This document shows positions 8,261 through 17,384 of a stretch of 64,000 bases of DNA, one piece after another. Below the pieces are notes generated by a model. The model searched no databases and had not been told where the DNA came from. It saw nothing but the letters and a program-made list of their open reading frames with translations. A program made the translations under genes and the position numbers. The stretch is from Flavobacterium sp. (GTDB lineage Bacteria > Bacteroidota > Bacteroidia > Flavobacteriales > Flavobacteriaceae), in the NCBI GenBank assembly GCA_016714905.1, contig JADKBW010000004.1:212697-276696 (forward strand), in the 5' to 3' direction. Each line of letters begins with the position of its first letter. The stretch's first letter is position 1.

Positions 8261-9484
8261 CTATTTGAATATTTTTAGCTTACTCACCAATATCGAAATC
8301 AACAATCCAAATACGCCCACTATCGCGAATGCGTATTTCAAACTGGTCAATTCAGCAATATAACCGATGCATGGCGGGCCAATTAAAAATCCCAGAAAAC
8401 TAATGCTCGATACAATCGTTATCGCAATGCTTGTGGGGACGTTCTCATTATTGCCAGCCACATTAAAAATGATAGGAACCACATTAGAAACACCGAATCC
8501 AATCAGCATAAAAGCTGCAGTACAGGGTATTAAAAAAGGAAACAAAACCGCCGTGTAGAACCCTGATGAAATGACAATTCCACTAGCGATTAGCACTTTT
8601 TTTGTACCGTATTTTCGCACCAAAACATCACTCAAAAACCGACCTGAAGCCATGCTAATCATAAAGGTCGTATAACCTAAAGCCACTAAGGCACCAGGCG
8701 CTTTGATAATTTCTTTAAAATACACACCGCTCCAGTCAAACATAATGCCTTCACTTGCCATACTACAAAAACAGATGACGCCACACCATACTAAGATTTT
8801 GTCTGGTTTTTTAAAAAAGGAATATTCGATTTTATCCTCTTTTTGAATTGATTTAGATTCGATGATGTATTTGTAATTGAAAGCGATAATCAAGCTGACG
8901 ATGATGCATGCAATTACAAAATGCTGCAACGGACTTAATGAAAAAGCCAACATCAACAAGCCTAGCAAAGCGCCGCAAAACCCTGCCAAGCTCCAAGAAC
9001 CATGAAACGAACCTATTATCGGCTTGGTAAATAATTGTTGGGTATAAACACCTTGTGTGTTGACGGCGATATTGCAGAAGTTACCAAAAAATCCAAATAA
9101 AAACAATCCAATGGCCAACTGCCAATCTGTTGTCGCTAGTCCAGGCAAAATCAGACAAATGGCATATAGTACCGATCCCAAAATGGCAATTTTTCTGCTG
9201 CCATATTGTGCGACCACTTTTCCCGAGAACGGCATGGCAACCAACTGACCAAATGGCAATGCAAAAAGTAAAGTTCCTAAAGCGGCTTCACTGAGCTGTA
9301 GCGTTGATTTAATATCCGGAATGCGACTAGCCCACGTAGCAAAGCAAAATCCCATACCAAAGAAAAAGAGAGAAGTAGCAAGTCGAACCCGATTGAGATA
9401 GGATTGTTTTGCGTTCCTAAAGCTCTTTTTTATCTTGGCTTTCGGCAAAATTTCGCTGAGAAAACTGTAATCGAATAGCGGCAT
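8261..9484 (-). CDS. MFS transporter
   Basis: This is a 12-helix major facilitator superfamily permease of 407 residues. The first half has FFFGMGFCFATWASRIPDIK and the MFS A-like loop GKVVAQYGSRKIAILG. The second half has a matching loop SDVLVRKYGTKKVLIASG. It resembles the YbjJ-like subgroup often annotated as sugar or drug permeases; the substrate is not readable. It is convergent with the RCC1 gene and divergent from the ABC-F gene. Confidence 0.82.
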   Translation of the reverse strand: MPLFDYSFLSEILPKAKIKKSFRNAKQSYLNRVRLATSLFFFGMGFCFATWASRIPDIKSTLQLSEAALGTLLFALPFGQLVAMPFSGKVVAQYGSRKIAILGSVLYAICLILPGLATTDWQLAIGLFLFGFFGNFCNIAVNTQGVYTQQLFTKPIIGSFHGSWSLAGFCGALLGLLMLAFSLSPLQHFVIACIIVSLIIAFNYKYIIESKSIQKEDKIEYSFFKKPDKILVWCGVICFCSMASEGIMFDWSGVYFKEIIKAPGALVALGYTTFMISMASGRFLSDVLVRKYGTKKVLIASGIVISSGFYTAVLFPFLIPCTAAFMLIGFGVSNVVPIIFNVAGNNENVPTSIAITIVSSISFLGFLIGPPCIGYIAELTSLKYAFAIVGVFGLLISILVSKLKIFK

Positions 9485-9569
9485 TTCGGTTTATAGATTA
9501 TAATTTATAAATGTATGACTAATTGTTTGTAATTACGTTTTCGAATTTCCAAATTAGTGCATTTCCAAA

Positions 9570-9599
9570 TTGCCTCATTTCTAAATTAGACTATCTTTG
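9570..9599 (+). promoter_or_regulatory. predicted promoter of the ABC-F gene
   Basis: TTG at 9570-9572 and TATCTTTG at 9592-9599 are separated by 19 bp, an excellent match to the Flavobacterium consensus TTG-N19-TAnnTTTG. The ABC-F start codon lies 42 bp further on. Confidence 0.7.
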
Positions 9600-9641
9600 C
9601 GGCTTCAAAAAAATCTAAAGATCTAACAATCCAAAAATCTA

Positions 9642-11276
9642 ATGATCACAGTCAACGATATCTCCGTGCAATTTGGCGGAACCACATTATTTAGCGACGT
9701 TTCTTTTGCTATCAATGAAAATGACAAAATTGCCTTAATGGGTAAAAATGGCGCGGGTAAGTCGACGCTTCTCAAGATAATTGCGGGACAAAGCAAACCG
9801 TCAACCGGAAATATTTCGGTGCCCAAAGAAGCAGTAATCGCTTATTTGCCGCAGCATTTATTGACGACGGATACTGCGACAGTGGTCGAGGAAACTTCGA
9901 AAGCCTTTGGAGAAGTGTTCAAAATGAAAGCCGAGATGGATGCCATCAACGAGCAACTGACGATTCGCACAGATTACGAAAGTGATGAGTATATGAAACT
10001 TATCGAGCAAGTTTCAGATTTAAGTGAAAAGTATTATGCCATTGAGGAAGTCAATTATGAAGCGGAAGTAGAGAAGATATTGATTGGTTTGGGATTTGTG
10101 CGTGACGATTTTTCTCGTCCCACTTCAGAATTTTCTGGAGGTTGGAGAATGCGCATCGAATTAGCAAAGATTCTTCTCCAAAAACCCGACTTGATTTTAC
10201 TCGATGAGCCCACCAATCACATGGATATTGAAAGTATACAATGGTTGGAAGATTTCTTAATCAATTCTGCGAAAGCAGTCGTGGTAATTTCCCACGATAG
10301 AGCGTTTGTCGATAACATCACCAACCGAACGATTGAAGTTACGATGGGACGCATCTACGATTACAAAGCCAAGTATTCTCATTATTTAGAATTGCGAAAA
10401 GACCGCCGCATTCATCAACAAAAAGCATATGATGAGCAACAAAAAATGATTGCGGATAATCAGGAATTTATTGACCGTTTTAAAGGGACTTTTTCAAAAA
10501 CCTTGTCTGTACAATCACGGGTAAAAATGTTGGAGAAAATTGTACCTGTGCAAATTGATGAGATTGATACTTCTGCATTGCGGATCAAGTTTCCACCGTC
10601 TATTCGTTCGGGTCAATATCCTGTTATTGTCAAAGAACTTTCAAAATCCTACGGAGATCACGTGGTTTTTAAAGATGCGAATATTGTCATCGAACGTGGA
10701 CAAAAAGTCGCTTTTGTAGGTAAAAATGGAGAAGGAAAATCGACGATGATCAAAGCCATCATGAAAGAAATCGGCATTGATGCTGGTGCTGTAGAAATTG
10801 GTCACAATGCTCAAATTGGTTATTTTGCTCAAAATCAAGCCTCGTTGTTGGATGAGAATTCGACTATTTTTGAAACGATTGATGATGTTGCTGTTGGTGA
10901 TGTCCGAACCAAGATTAAAGATTTATTGGGTGCTTTTATGTTTCATGGTGATGACGTAACTAAGAAAGTAAAAGTGCTTTCAGGTGGCGAAAAAACACGT
11001 TTGGCGATGATCAAATTGTTGCTAGAACCCGTTAATTTATTAATACTCGATGAGCCTTCGAATCACTTAGATATGAAAACGAAAGACATCATTAAGGATG
11101 CTTTGAAAGACTTTGATGGGACGTTAATTTTGGTTTCTCACGACCGTGATTTCTTAGACGGTTTGGCAGAAAAAGTTTTTGAATTTGGCAACAAACGGGT
11201 AAAAGAACACTTCGAAGATATCGCTGGATTCTTGGCGCACAAGAAAATGGAAAATTTACGCGAAATCGAGAAATAA
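9642..11276 (+). CDS. ABC-F family ATPase, YbiT/EttA-like
   Basis: This is a soluble ABC-F protein (544 residues) with two nucleotide-binding domains and no membrane segment. The first domain has GKNGAGKST, signature FSGGWRMR and LILLDEPTNHMD. The inter-domain linker is helical and charged. The second domain has GKNGEGKST, LSGGEKTR and LLILDEPSNHLD. ABC-F proteins bind the ribosomal E site and relieve stalling; some give antibiotic protection. The subgroup cannot be fixed without a tree, but layout is closest to the YbiT group. It has its own promoter. Confidence 0.87.
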   Translation: MITVNDISVQFGGTTLFSDVSFAINENDKIALMGKNGAGKSTLLKIIAGQSKPSTGNISVPKEAVIAYLPQHLLTTDTATVVEETSKAFGEVFKMKAEMDAINEQLTIRTDYESDEYMKLIEQVSDLSEKYYAIEEVNYEAEVEKILIGLGFVRDDFSRPTSEFSGGWRMRIELAKILLQKPDLILLDEPTNHMDIESIQWLEDFLINSAKAVVVISHDRAFVDNITNRTIEVTMGRIYDYKAKYSHYLELRKDRRIHQQKAYDEQQKMIADNQEFIDRFKGTFSKTLSVQSRVKMLEKIVPVQIDEIDTSALRIKFPPSIRSGQYPVIVKELSKSYGDHVVFKDANIVIERGQKVAFVGKNGEGKSTMIKAIMKEIGIDAGAVEIGHNAQIGYFAQNQASLLDENSTIFETIDDVAVGDVRTKIKDLLGAFMFHGDDVTKKVKVLSGGEKTRLAMIKLLLEPVNLLILDEPSNHLDMKTKDIIKDALKDFDGTLILVSHDRDFLDGLAEKVFEFGNKRVKEHFEDIAGFLAHKKMENLREIEK

Positions 11277-11278
11277 TA

Positions 11279-11482
11279 TTATTCGCCGTAGAACCACGAA
11301 AGATGGGTGCATTCTGAGCAGACAAAATACGTGGCTGAACGATTCGCCCAATCGAGATTAAATAAAGAAGCAACTGCGGTATTGAGTTGTGCTTTACTTT
11401 TCCAAAAAGTCCGATTAGAACAAATGGGGCAAACCAAATCGTGGCCTTTTATGGTGACCATTTCGGGAGGATTACTTTTCAT
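11279..11482 (-). CDS. small zinc-ribbon protein
   Basis: This 67-residue protein has two cysteine pairs, CPIC near residue 18 and CSEC near residue 56, spaced like a zinc ribbon, and the conserved stretch LDWANRSATYFVC. Similar small proteins occur in Flavobacteriaceae; function is unknown. The ATG of MVTIKGHD at 11461 is a possible shorter start. Its stop lies 2 bp from the stop of the convergent ABC-F gene. Confidence 0.65.
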   Translation of the reverse strand: MKSNPPEMVTIKGHDLVCPICSNRTFWKSKAQLNTAVASLFNLDWANRSATYFVCSECTHLSWFYGE

Positions 11483-11509
11483 ATTTGCAATAATTATTAT
11501 TTTGAAGTG

Positions 11510-12328
11510 TTATTTTTCTAACACTAGTTTATAGATATTCGATTTAAGTTCTTCTGTGTCATTATCTTCACAAAGCAAAAATTCAATTTGTGTTTTCGAT
11601 TTTTTAGAAAACGTGAGCCCTTCAAATTTTTGTGTTTCGGTGATTTGGGTGGTAAAGTCAACCGTCCACGTTTTTGGGTTGATACTTCCAATCATACTGC
11701 CTAAAACTTCGCCATCTTTGTACGTCGATTTTGAATCTTCGGCAGACGCCAAGAAATAAATTGTATTATCGACCAACACCGCATCGGTAAAGGTGGCGTC
11801 TACGGTCTTTAATTTCGGGAGTATTATGGGTATGTAACGCGCCGTTTCCTTTTTTGTATCGTAAACAAAAATGCCGTTTTTGGCACCTTCGCCATTACCG
11901 CGTTGGAAAAGAATCAGGTCGTCTTTGTAATATACGGCGCCTTCAACGTTCATGTCTTTGTCTGAAATCCCAGCATTTGATTTTAGTTTTTGATACAACA
12001 AGGTCAAAGCTTTTTGTTCTGCCTTTTGATTTTTCGGATTGTAAATGAATTGTTGTTCACGTTTGGGTTTGGCACCTGAACCAAAAATGTACAGTTTATT
12101 TCCTTTTTGGGTAATTGATTCAAAATCTAACTTTTGTTTTTTTGGCATATTCTCCTGACTGTTGTCGAGGAGTTTGATTTTATTGATGGTACGATTAGCA
12201 ACAGAATATTCATATAAGAATGTACTATTGTCTGAAATGATGAATAAGGAATCGTTGTTTAAAATTAATCCGGAAGCGGAGCCGATTCCGATGATTTGAA
12301 AAAGAATTTCTAAAGTGAATTTTTGCAT
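11510..12328 (-). CDS. conserved hypothetical protein, probable beta-propeller (DUF6929-like)
   Basis: This 272-residue protein begins with a hydrophobic stretch (FTLEILFQIIGIGSASGLIL) and continues with repeated beta-strand blocks such as LFIISDNSTFLYEY, KLYIFGSGAKPKREQQF, DDLILFQRGNG and NTIYFLASAEDS. This layout suggests a propeller of the phytase-like or DUF6929 type. I do not recognise a catalytic motif. It is divergent from the PPK2 gene, with an 80-nt repeat element between the two starts. Confidence 0.6.
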   Translation of the reverse strand: MQKFTLEILFQIIGIGSASGLILNNDSLFIISDNSTFLYEYSVANRTINKIKLLDNSQENMPKKQKLDFESITQKGNKLYIFGSGAKPKREQQFIYNPKNQKAEQKALTLLYQKLKSNAGISDKDMNVEGAVYYKDDLILFQRGNGEGAKNGIFVYDTKKETARYIPIILPKLKTVDATFTDAVLVDNTIYFLASAEDSKSTYKDGEVLGSMIGSINPKTWTVDFTTQITETQKFEGLTFSKKSKTQIEFLLCEDNDTEELKSNIYKLVLEK

Positions 12329-12351
12329 ATCTACTGTTTGGATTGAAAAGT

Positions 12352-12430
12352 CCTAGCCCAGATGGAAGCGGCATCCTTTTGCGATTTTTTTTTCGCAAAA
12401 GATAAAGCGGACAGCTGGAAATAGCTCCTA
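12352..12430 (+). repeat. dispersed 80-nt hairpin element, copy B
   Basis: It starts CCTAGCCCAGATGG, has GCGGCATCCTTTTGCGA, a T-rich loop, then TCGCAAAAGATAAAGCGG and ends AGCTCCTA. The central stem is perfect over ten base pairs. It sits between divergent genes (11510-12328 minus, PPK2 plus), so it cannot be a simple terminator. Confidence 0.8.
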
Positions 12431-12465
12431 AAAATACTTATATTTACTCAAATAACAACAAAATT

Positions 12466-13338
12466 ATGAAGTCAATTCAACCCGACGATTTTAGAATAGT
12501 TTCCGAGGTAGCTTTGTCGCAGTTTCCCACTCGACTTGATATTGATGCGGATTCCGATGAAAAAGAAGCCAAGCTAGATAAAGTGCAAGCCAAGTTGAGT
12601 GCTTTACAAGATGTGATGTATGCGCACAATCGCTACGGTGTTTTGATTTGTTTGCAAGGCATGGATACGTCTGGAAAAGACAGTTTGATTCGGGAAGTTT
12701 TTAAGGAATTTAATCCACGAGGCGTCGTTGTGCATAGTTTTAAAACTCCTAATTCAACCGAATTAGAACATGATTATTTATGGCGTCATTACTTGGCTTT
12801 ACCAGAAAAAGGAAAGTTTGCGGTTTTTAATCGAACGCATTACGAGAATGTTTTGGTGACGCGTGTGCATCCAGAATATATTTTGAATGAGAATTTGCCG
12901 GGCATAGAAAAAGTAGAAGATATAACTCCAAATTTTTGGGAAAGACGCATGGAGCAAATCAATCATTTTGAGAAGCATTTGGCGGAGAATGGCACTATCG
13001 TTTTGAAGTTTTATTTTCACATGAGTAAAGAAGAGCAGCGTCAGCGGTTGTTGAGGCGATTGGAAAATGAAGAACACCATTGGAAATTTTCTGCGGGCGA
13101 TTCGAAAGAGCGCGCGTGTTGGGATGACTATATGAAATACTATGAAGAAGCGATTTCGAAAACATCTCAGCCCCATGCCCCGTGGTTTGTGATTCCTGCT
13201 GATGATAAGGAAATGGCGCGATATATTGTCGCAAAGATTATATTGGAGGAATTGCAAAAATATAGTGATATTAAAGAACCAGAATTGGATGAGAAAGTCA
13301 AAGCTAATTTGGCTTTTTTTAGAGAACAGTTGAAGTAA
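12466..13338 (+). CDS. polyphosphate kinase 2 family protein (PPK2)
   Basis: PPK2 enzymes transfer phosphate between polyphosphate and nucleotides in the cytoplasm. The protein has Walker A GMDTSGKD near residue 65, the lid segment, the conserved FKTPNSTELEHDYLWRHY block and the Walker B region VFNRTHYENVLVTRVHP, followed by WERRMEQINHFE. The length of 290 residues fits a single-domain PPK2. Whether it phosphorylates NMPs or NDPs (class I, II or III) cannot be decided by eye. It stands alone on its strand; a repeat-rich gap of 677 bp follows. Confidence 0.87.
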   Translation: MKSIQPDDFRIVSEVALSQFPTRLDIDADSDEKEAKLDKVQAKLSALQDVMYAHNRYGVLICLQGMDTSGKDSLIREVFKEFNPRGVVVHSFKTPNSTELEHDYLWRHYLALPEKGKFAVFNRTHYENVLVTRVHPEYILNENLPGIEKVEDITPNFWERRMEQINHFEKHLAENGTIVLKFYFHMSKEEQRQRLLRRLENEEHHWKFSAGDSKERACWDDYMKYYEEAISKTSQPHAPWFVIPADDKEMARYIVAKIILEELQKYSDIKEPELDEKVKANLAFFREQLK

Positions 13339-13468
13339 CTCCTAACTGCAGATTTGCAGATTAGTATCTTTAAATGCTGAAAATTTTACTTCGTCAATTC
13401 GCTGGGCATAAATTGTATTCAAAACCAATCAAGTCAATTCGTTATTGATAGCTTTCTATTAACGAAAG

Positions 13469-13544
13469 CTTATATGTTCTTATATGCCTTATATGGTTCA
13501 AAAAATTTGGTCAACCATATAAGGCATATAAGGTCATAAAAGAC
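13469..13544. repeat. dispersed 70-bp palindrome, copy P1a
   Basis: The left arm CTTATATGCCTTATATGGTT (20 nt) pairs with AACCATATAAGGCATATAAG across a short AT loop. Further complementary words flank it (TTATATGTTC, GGTCATAAAAG). It lies in the convergent gap between PPK2 and the beta-barrel gene. Confidence 0.75.
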
Positions 13545-13689
13545 TTTAGGATTAAATAGTTGAAATGTAATTATACTTTAAATTATATGTAATTGGCACA
13601 GAAACAAATCTGTTAACAATAAGAAATATGTTTTTTCAATTTAAAACTTTGTGTCCTTTGCGAAAACCTTTGCGCACTTTGCGGTTAAA

Positions 13690-13740
13690 TCAAAGTTGAA
13701 ATCCATAAGCCAATCGCAGCGAAACCAGCCCGACGCCGTC
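13690..13740 (-). pseudogene. remnant of the 3' end of a beta-barrel protein gene
   Basis: Read on the minus strand this stretch encodes DGVGLVSLRLAYGFQL and a stop. The intact gene at the same place of the second repeat copy ends DGLGLVAVRLAYGFQL. Only about 16-17 codons are recognisable; upstream the sequence runs into the next repeat copy. It looks like what is left of a deleted or recombined paralogue. Confidence 0.65.
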
Positions 13741-13794
13741 ACGAGTTGGACAGTTCAAGTCAATTCGTTATTGATAGATTTCTAGTACAGAAAG

Positions 13795-13870
13795 CTTATA
13801 TGTTCTTATATGCCTTATATGGTTCAAAAAATTTGGTCAACCATGTAAGGCATATAAGTGCATAAAAGTT
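13795..13870. repeat. dispersed 70-bp palindrome, copy P1b
   Basis: Same palindrome as copy P1a, 326 bp further on, with one arm change (CCATGTAAGG for CCATATAAGG). It belongs to the second copy of the tandem duplication. Confidence 0.75.
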
Positions 13871-14015
13871 TTGAGGATTAAATAGTTGAGATATAATTAT
13901 ACTTTAAATTATATGTAATTGGCACAGAAACAAATCTGTTAACAATAAGAAATATGTTTTTTTAATTTGAAACTTTGGATCCTTTGCAAAAACCTTTACG
14001 CGCTTTGCGGTTAAA

Positions 14016-14570
14016 TCAAAGTTGAAATCCATAAGCCAATCGCACAGCAACTAGTCCAAGACCATCACCAGTACTACCGTTATCCTTTACGTTTGGGAAA
14101 TCAGCATAGTTTTCGTAGCGTATGCTGACATCAATAAATTTGTTGGCATATCCAACATTGGGCGAAACAATTACCGACGTTTTGCGATACGTATCGGTTG
14201 TTCCGAAGGCGGCGCCAATTTCGCCCATTGCATAAAATTTGTTGGCCCAAACGAATGTTTTATATCCAGCTTTTACGGGAATAAACGCCAAGTCATTGTC
14301 ATTTCCGCTAATCGTGATGTTGGTGTAACCACTTGTTAGTAGAATAGAGAATCTTTCGGATAAATCATATTGTATGCGCATGTCGGCGCCATACGAAAAA
14401 TGATAGGGTTCTTGGAAAGCATAGCCGCTGTTGATGCCAAAACCGAGGCGAAATCCTTGATCGTAATTTTCGGTTTCGTTGTTCGTATTGGTTTGTGCAC
14501 TACTTTGAAAATGGAATAATCCCAAGATAAATAGAGACAGTATTGCGTGATGCGAATACTTTATTTTCAT
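14016..14570 (-). CDS. outer membrane beta-barrel protein
   Basis: This is a small OmpX/OmpA-barrel-like protein of about 184 residues. It starts with a signal peptide (MKIKYSHHAILSLFILGLFHF, cleaved after QSSAQ). Alternating strands follow, with aromatic ends and the terminal YGFQL. Strand patterns such as FSILLTSGYTNITISG and KAGYKTFVWANKFYAMGEIGAAFG fit a porin-fold barrel. The ATG at 14570 is preferred over 14600 because it gives a clean signal peptide. Its 3' end lies inside the second copy of a 326-bp tandem duplication, and a diverged remnant of the same tail lies upstream of it. The function is not known. Confidence 0.75.
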   Translation of the reverse strand: MKIKYSHHAILSLFILGLFHFQSSAQTNTNNETENYDQGFRLGFGINSGYAFQEPYHFSYGADMRIQYDLSERFSILLTSGYTNITISGNDNDLAFIPVKAGYKTFVWANKFYAMGEIGAAFGTTDTYRKTSVIVSPNVGYANKFIDVSIRYENYADFPNVKDNGSTGDGLGLVAVRLAYGFQL

Positions 14571-14731
14571 ATGCCTAGTATTTCGTTTGTTGACATACAA
14601 AAATAGTGTGTTGCAAAAATATTAGCTTATACAGTTTTATCAGATTCTTTTATAATTGACGCATTACTTCTTTGGGTGGCATGCTAGATTTGATGTTGAT
14701 TATAACTACTTTTGCACTCAAAATTCGAAAA

Positions 14732-16077
14732 GTGAATCTAGCCCAATATACCAAGGAGTTCTCCTATAATTTCAAACTTGCTTATCCTGTAATATTAGGG
14801 ATGCTTGGCCATACGTTGATTGGTATAGTCGATAATATTATGGTCGGGAATTTAGGTTCAACAGAATTAGCAGCCGTTTCGTTAGGAAACAGTTTTATCT
14901 TTATAGGCATGTCCATTGGAATTGGATTTTCAACGGCTATCACGCCAATTATTGCAGAAGCAGATGCAGCGAAGGATTCGTCTAAAATTCGTTCCGTCTT
15001 TCATCACGGATTGTTATTATGCACCCTGATTGGTGTGGCCTTATTTATAATGATTGTCTTGGCAAAACCCATTATGCATTTAATGCACCAACCTGAGGCG
15101 GTAGTTGCTTTGGCAGCTCCTTACATTGATTGGGTTGCCTTTTCTTTGATTCCAGTGATTATTTATCAAGGATACAAGCAATTTGCCGATGGTTTGTCCA
15201 AAACCAAATACGCGATGTACTCGATTTTTATGGCTAATGTGGTCCACATTTTTTTCAATTATGTGTTGATTTATGGCGTTTGGTTTTTTCCAAAATTGGG
15301 AATCATTGGCGCCGCATTGGGAACGGTGATTTCTAGAATAATGATGGTGGTATTTATGCATTACCTGCTGAAATACAATCAGGAATTGAAAGTATATTTT
15401 ACGAAATTTAATTTCAATCAAATTCGAAAAAAGATCCTCAAGCAAATCATCAATTTAGGGTTTCCTTCTGCGATGCAAATGTTGTTTGAAGTGACCTTGT
15501 TTACCGCGGCGATTTGGCTGTCAGGCTCGATAGGAAAAACAAGTCAAGCTGCAAACCAAATTGCTTTGACATTGGCAACAACCACTTTTATGTTTGCCAT
15601 GGGATTGAACGTTGCTGATGATTCGCGTGAGCAATCAAAAGGACTCAATGATTATAAGAATTTGATTATTGTCGCTCGGTCGATATTTCTGCTGGCTATT
15701 ATTTTGGAATTTATTTTTTGCTATTCTGTTTGTCGCGTTTGCATCAATTTTTACCGCATTTGTTTCTGGATATGAATAATTCCTTGCAGGTGATAGATAA
15801 TGCAGAAGTCATTGCAATAGCTTCCCAATTGCTTTTAGTTGCCGCGGTATTTCAGATTTCAGATGGTATTCAAGTGGTCGTTTTGGGCGCATTGCGTGGT
15901 TTGCAAGATGTGAAAATCCCAATGTATATTACCTTTGTAGCGTATTGGATTATTGGATTTCCGATTTCATTTTATCTCGGAATTTATACCGAATTGAAAG
16001 CAACAGGCATTTGGATTGGATTGCTTGCTGGATTGACAGCCGCCGCTTTGTTTTTGTATATCCGTTTGAACGACTAA
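14732..16077 (+). pseudogene. MATE family efflux transporter, several frameshifts
   Basis: This is a multidrug and toxin extrusion type permease of about 450 residues. The N half is intact (FSYNFKLAYPVILGMLGHTL, MVGNLGSTELAAVSLGNSF). Around 15613-15648 the reading changes to VADDSREQSKGLND, where VAAMIRVSNQKGLND is expected; a 2-nt loss and a 1-nt loss there cancel out. Extra T residues in runs at 15714-15719 and 15748-15752 then shift the frame, and the C terminus (DMNNSLQVIDNAEVIAIA) continues in another frame to 16077. A GTG at 14732 (VNLAQYTKEF) fits the family start. The number of small errors points to low consensus quality here. Confidence 0.75.
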
Positions 16078-16183
16078 CAAAAAAATTGGCTACGAAAATC
16101 ACGGAAGATAAATACCCTTTTGTTTCAAATGTAACTTCTAAAATAATTCGCTCGTATAAACACCACATTTTAAAAAAAAAAAA

Positions 16184-17089
16184 ATGATACTATTCATTAT
16201 TTTAGGCGCAATCTTTTTGATTGCTAGTTTTACTTCAACCAATCCAAATCACCCACTTTCTAAATTTACACAACCTTTGAGAATCATTGGATTTGTATTA
16301 GTTCTTGTTGGTGTTTTTTCTTCGGCATTCAAGCAAATTGATGCGGGAAAAGTAGGCGTTAAGTCGCTTTACGGTAGCGTTCAGCCAACTGTTTTAGAAA
16401 GTGGTTTACATTTGATTAATCCATTATTGGAGGTCACTGATTTCGACATTCAAACGCAGAATTACACCATGTCGGCCATCCATTCTGAAGGCGCGCAAGA
16501 AGGTGATGATGCTATTCGAGTACTATCCAATGATGGTTTGGAAGTGGTCATCGACTTGACGGTTTTATATCGAATTTCACCAGAATCCGCGCCGAAAATA
16601 TTTAAACAAATCGGGGTGAACTATACCGACAAAATTGTTCGTCCAGTGACAAGAACCCGTATTCGTGACAACGCTGTTTATTATGATGCGGTGGCTTTAT
16701 ACTCGACCAAAAGAAATGAATTTCAGCAACGTATTTACAAAAGTATCGAAGATGATTTTAAATCGAGAGGCTTAATTTTAGAGCAGTTGCTCATTCGAAA
16801 CATTAATCTTCCAGCTTCGGTAAAAACTACGATTGAAAGTAAAATTAATGCCGAACAAGAAGCACAAAAAATGCAGTTCGTTCTTCAAAAAGAGAAACAA
16901 GAAGCAGAGCGAAAAAGAGTAGAGGCACAAGGTATTGCAGATTATCAACGAATTATTTCAATGGGATTGACCGACAAACAATTGCAATACGAACAAATTA
17001 AAGCGCAGAAAGAACTGGCAGCATCACCCAATTCTAAAATGATTTTTATGAATGGGAAAAGTGCGCCGGTGATTATTTCAGATAAATAA
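16184..17089 (+). CDS. prohibitin family (SPFH/Band 7) membrane protein
   Basis: This is a membrane-anchored SPFH-domain protein of 301 residues. It has one or two N-terminal hydrophobic segments (residues 1-17 and 30-48), then a Band 7 domain starting at FKQIDAGKVGVKSLYG, with VLSNDGLEVVIDLTVLYRI in the core. A long charged coiled coil (KINAEQEAQKMQFVLQKEKQ and following) ends the protein. Prohibitins form rings in the membrane that organise proteases and lipids. An A-rich stretch of twelve directly before the ATG replaces an ordinary ribosome-binding site. Confidence 0.85.
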   Translation: MILFIILGAIFLIASFTSTNPNHPLSKFTQPLRIIGFVLVLVGVFSSAFKQIDAGKVGVKSLYGSVQPTVLESGLHLINPLLEVTDFDIQTQNYTMSAIHSEGAQEGDDAIRVLSNDGLEVVIDLTVLYRISPESAPKIFKQIGVNYTDKIVRPVTRTRIRDNAVYYDAVALYSTKRNEFQQRIYKSIEDDFKSRGLILEQLLIRNINLPASVKTTIESKINAEQEAQKMQFVLQKEKQEAERKRVEAQGIADYQRIISMGLTDKQLQYEQIKAQKELAASPNSKMIFMNGKSAPVIISDK

Positions 17090-17156
17090 AAATGTAGTTT
17101 ATACGTTTATCTGTTAACGAAACACCAAACAACCAAACCCACAACCCGCAACAACT

Positions 17157-17384
17157 ATGGAATTACCAAAATTTCTCCTCGGAGACAACACCGATTTCCC
17201 AGACGATATTTTTATCATTCATTTGGATTATCCTCGATTTATTATCAATTTAAAAGACGATGAAGTCGAATTTATGGAAGAAGCCGAAGACCTTGATGAG
17301 TCGGAACTCAACGCTGAAATGGAAGGATTGATTGTTTTGGCAAATGATTTTTACGACAGAGAAGTGGCGCGTTACGAAGAATAA
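17157..17384 (+). CDS. conserved hypothetical protein, acidic
   Basis: This acidic protein of 75 residues starts MELPKFLLGDNTDFPDDIFIIH and has a glutamate-rich middle (EVEFMEEAEDLDE). I do not recognise a domain, but the strand-then-acidic-helix pattern is seen in small conserved Flavobacteriaceae proteins. It is preceded by an ACAACC simple repeat. Its stop codon abuts the stop of the convergent meaB gene. Confidence 0.6.
   Translation: MELPKFLLGDNTDFPDDIFIIHLDYPRFIINLKDDEVEFMEEAEDLDESELNAEMEGLIVLANDFYDREVARYEE

Larger units (their letters stand above)
13429..14080. repeat. 326-bp tandem duplication (13429-13754 and 13755-14080)
   Basis: Two copies lie head to tail with a constant 326-bp offset. 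They share the start TCAAGTCAATTCGTTATTG, the 70-bp palindrome, the stretch TAATTGGCACAGAAACAAA and the CTTTGCGG tail. They are nearly identical until the coding tail: the second copy includes the real 3' end of the outer membrane protein gene, the first carries a diverged remnant of such a tail. This fills most of the 13339-14015 gap; before 13429 only a short non-coding stretch is seen. Confidence 0.85.

Noticed and set aside
13469..13870. CRISPR array
   Set aside because: Only two identical palindromic units 326 bp apart; spacing, unit length and the absence of cas genes do not fit.
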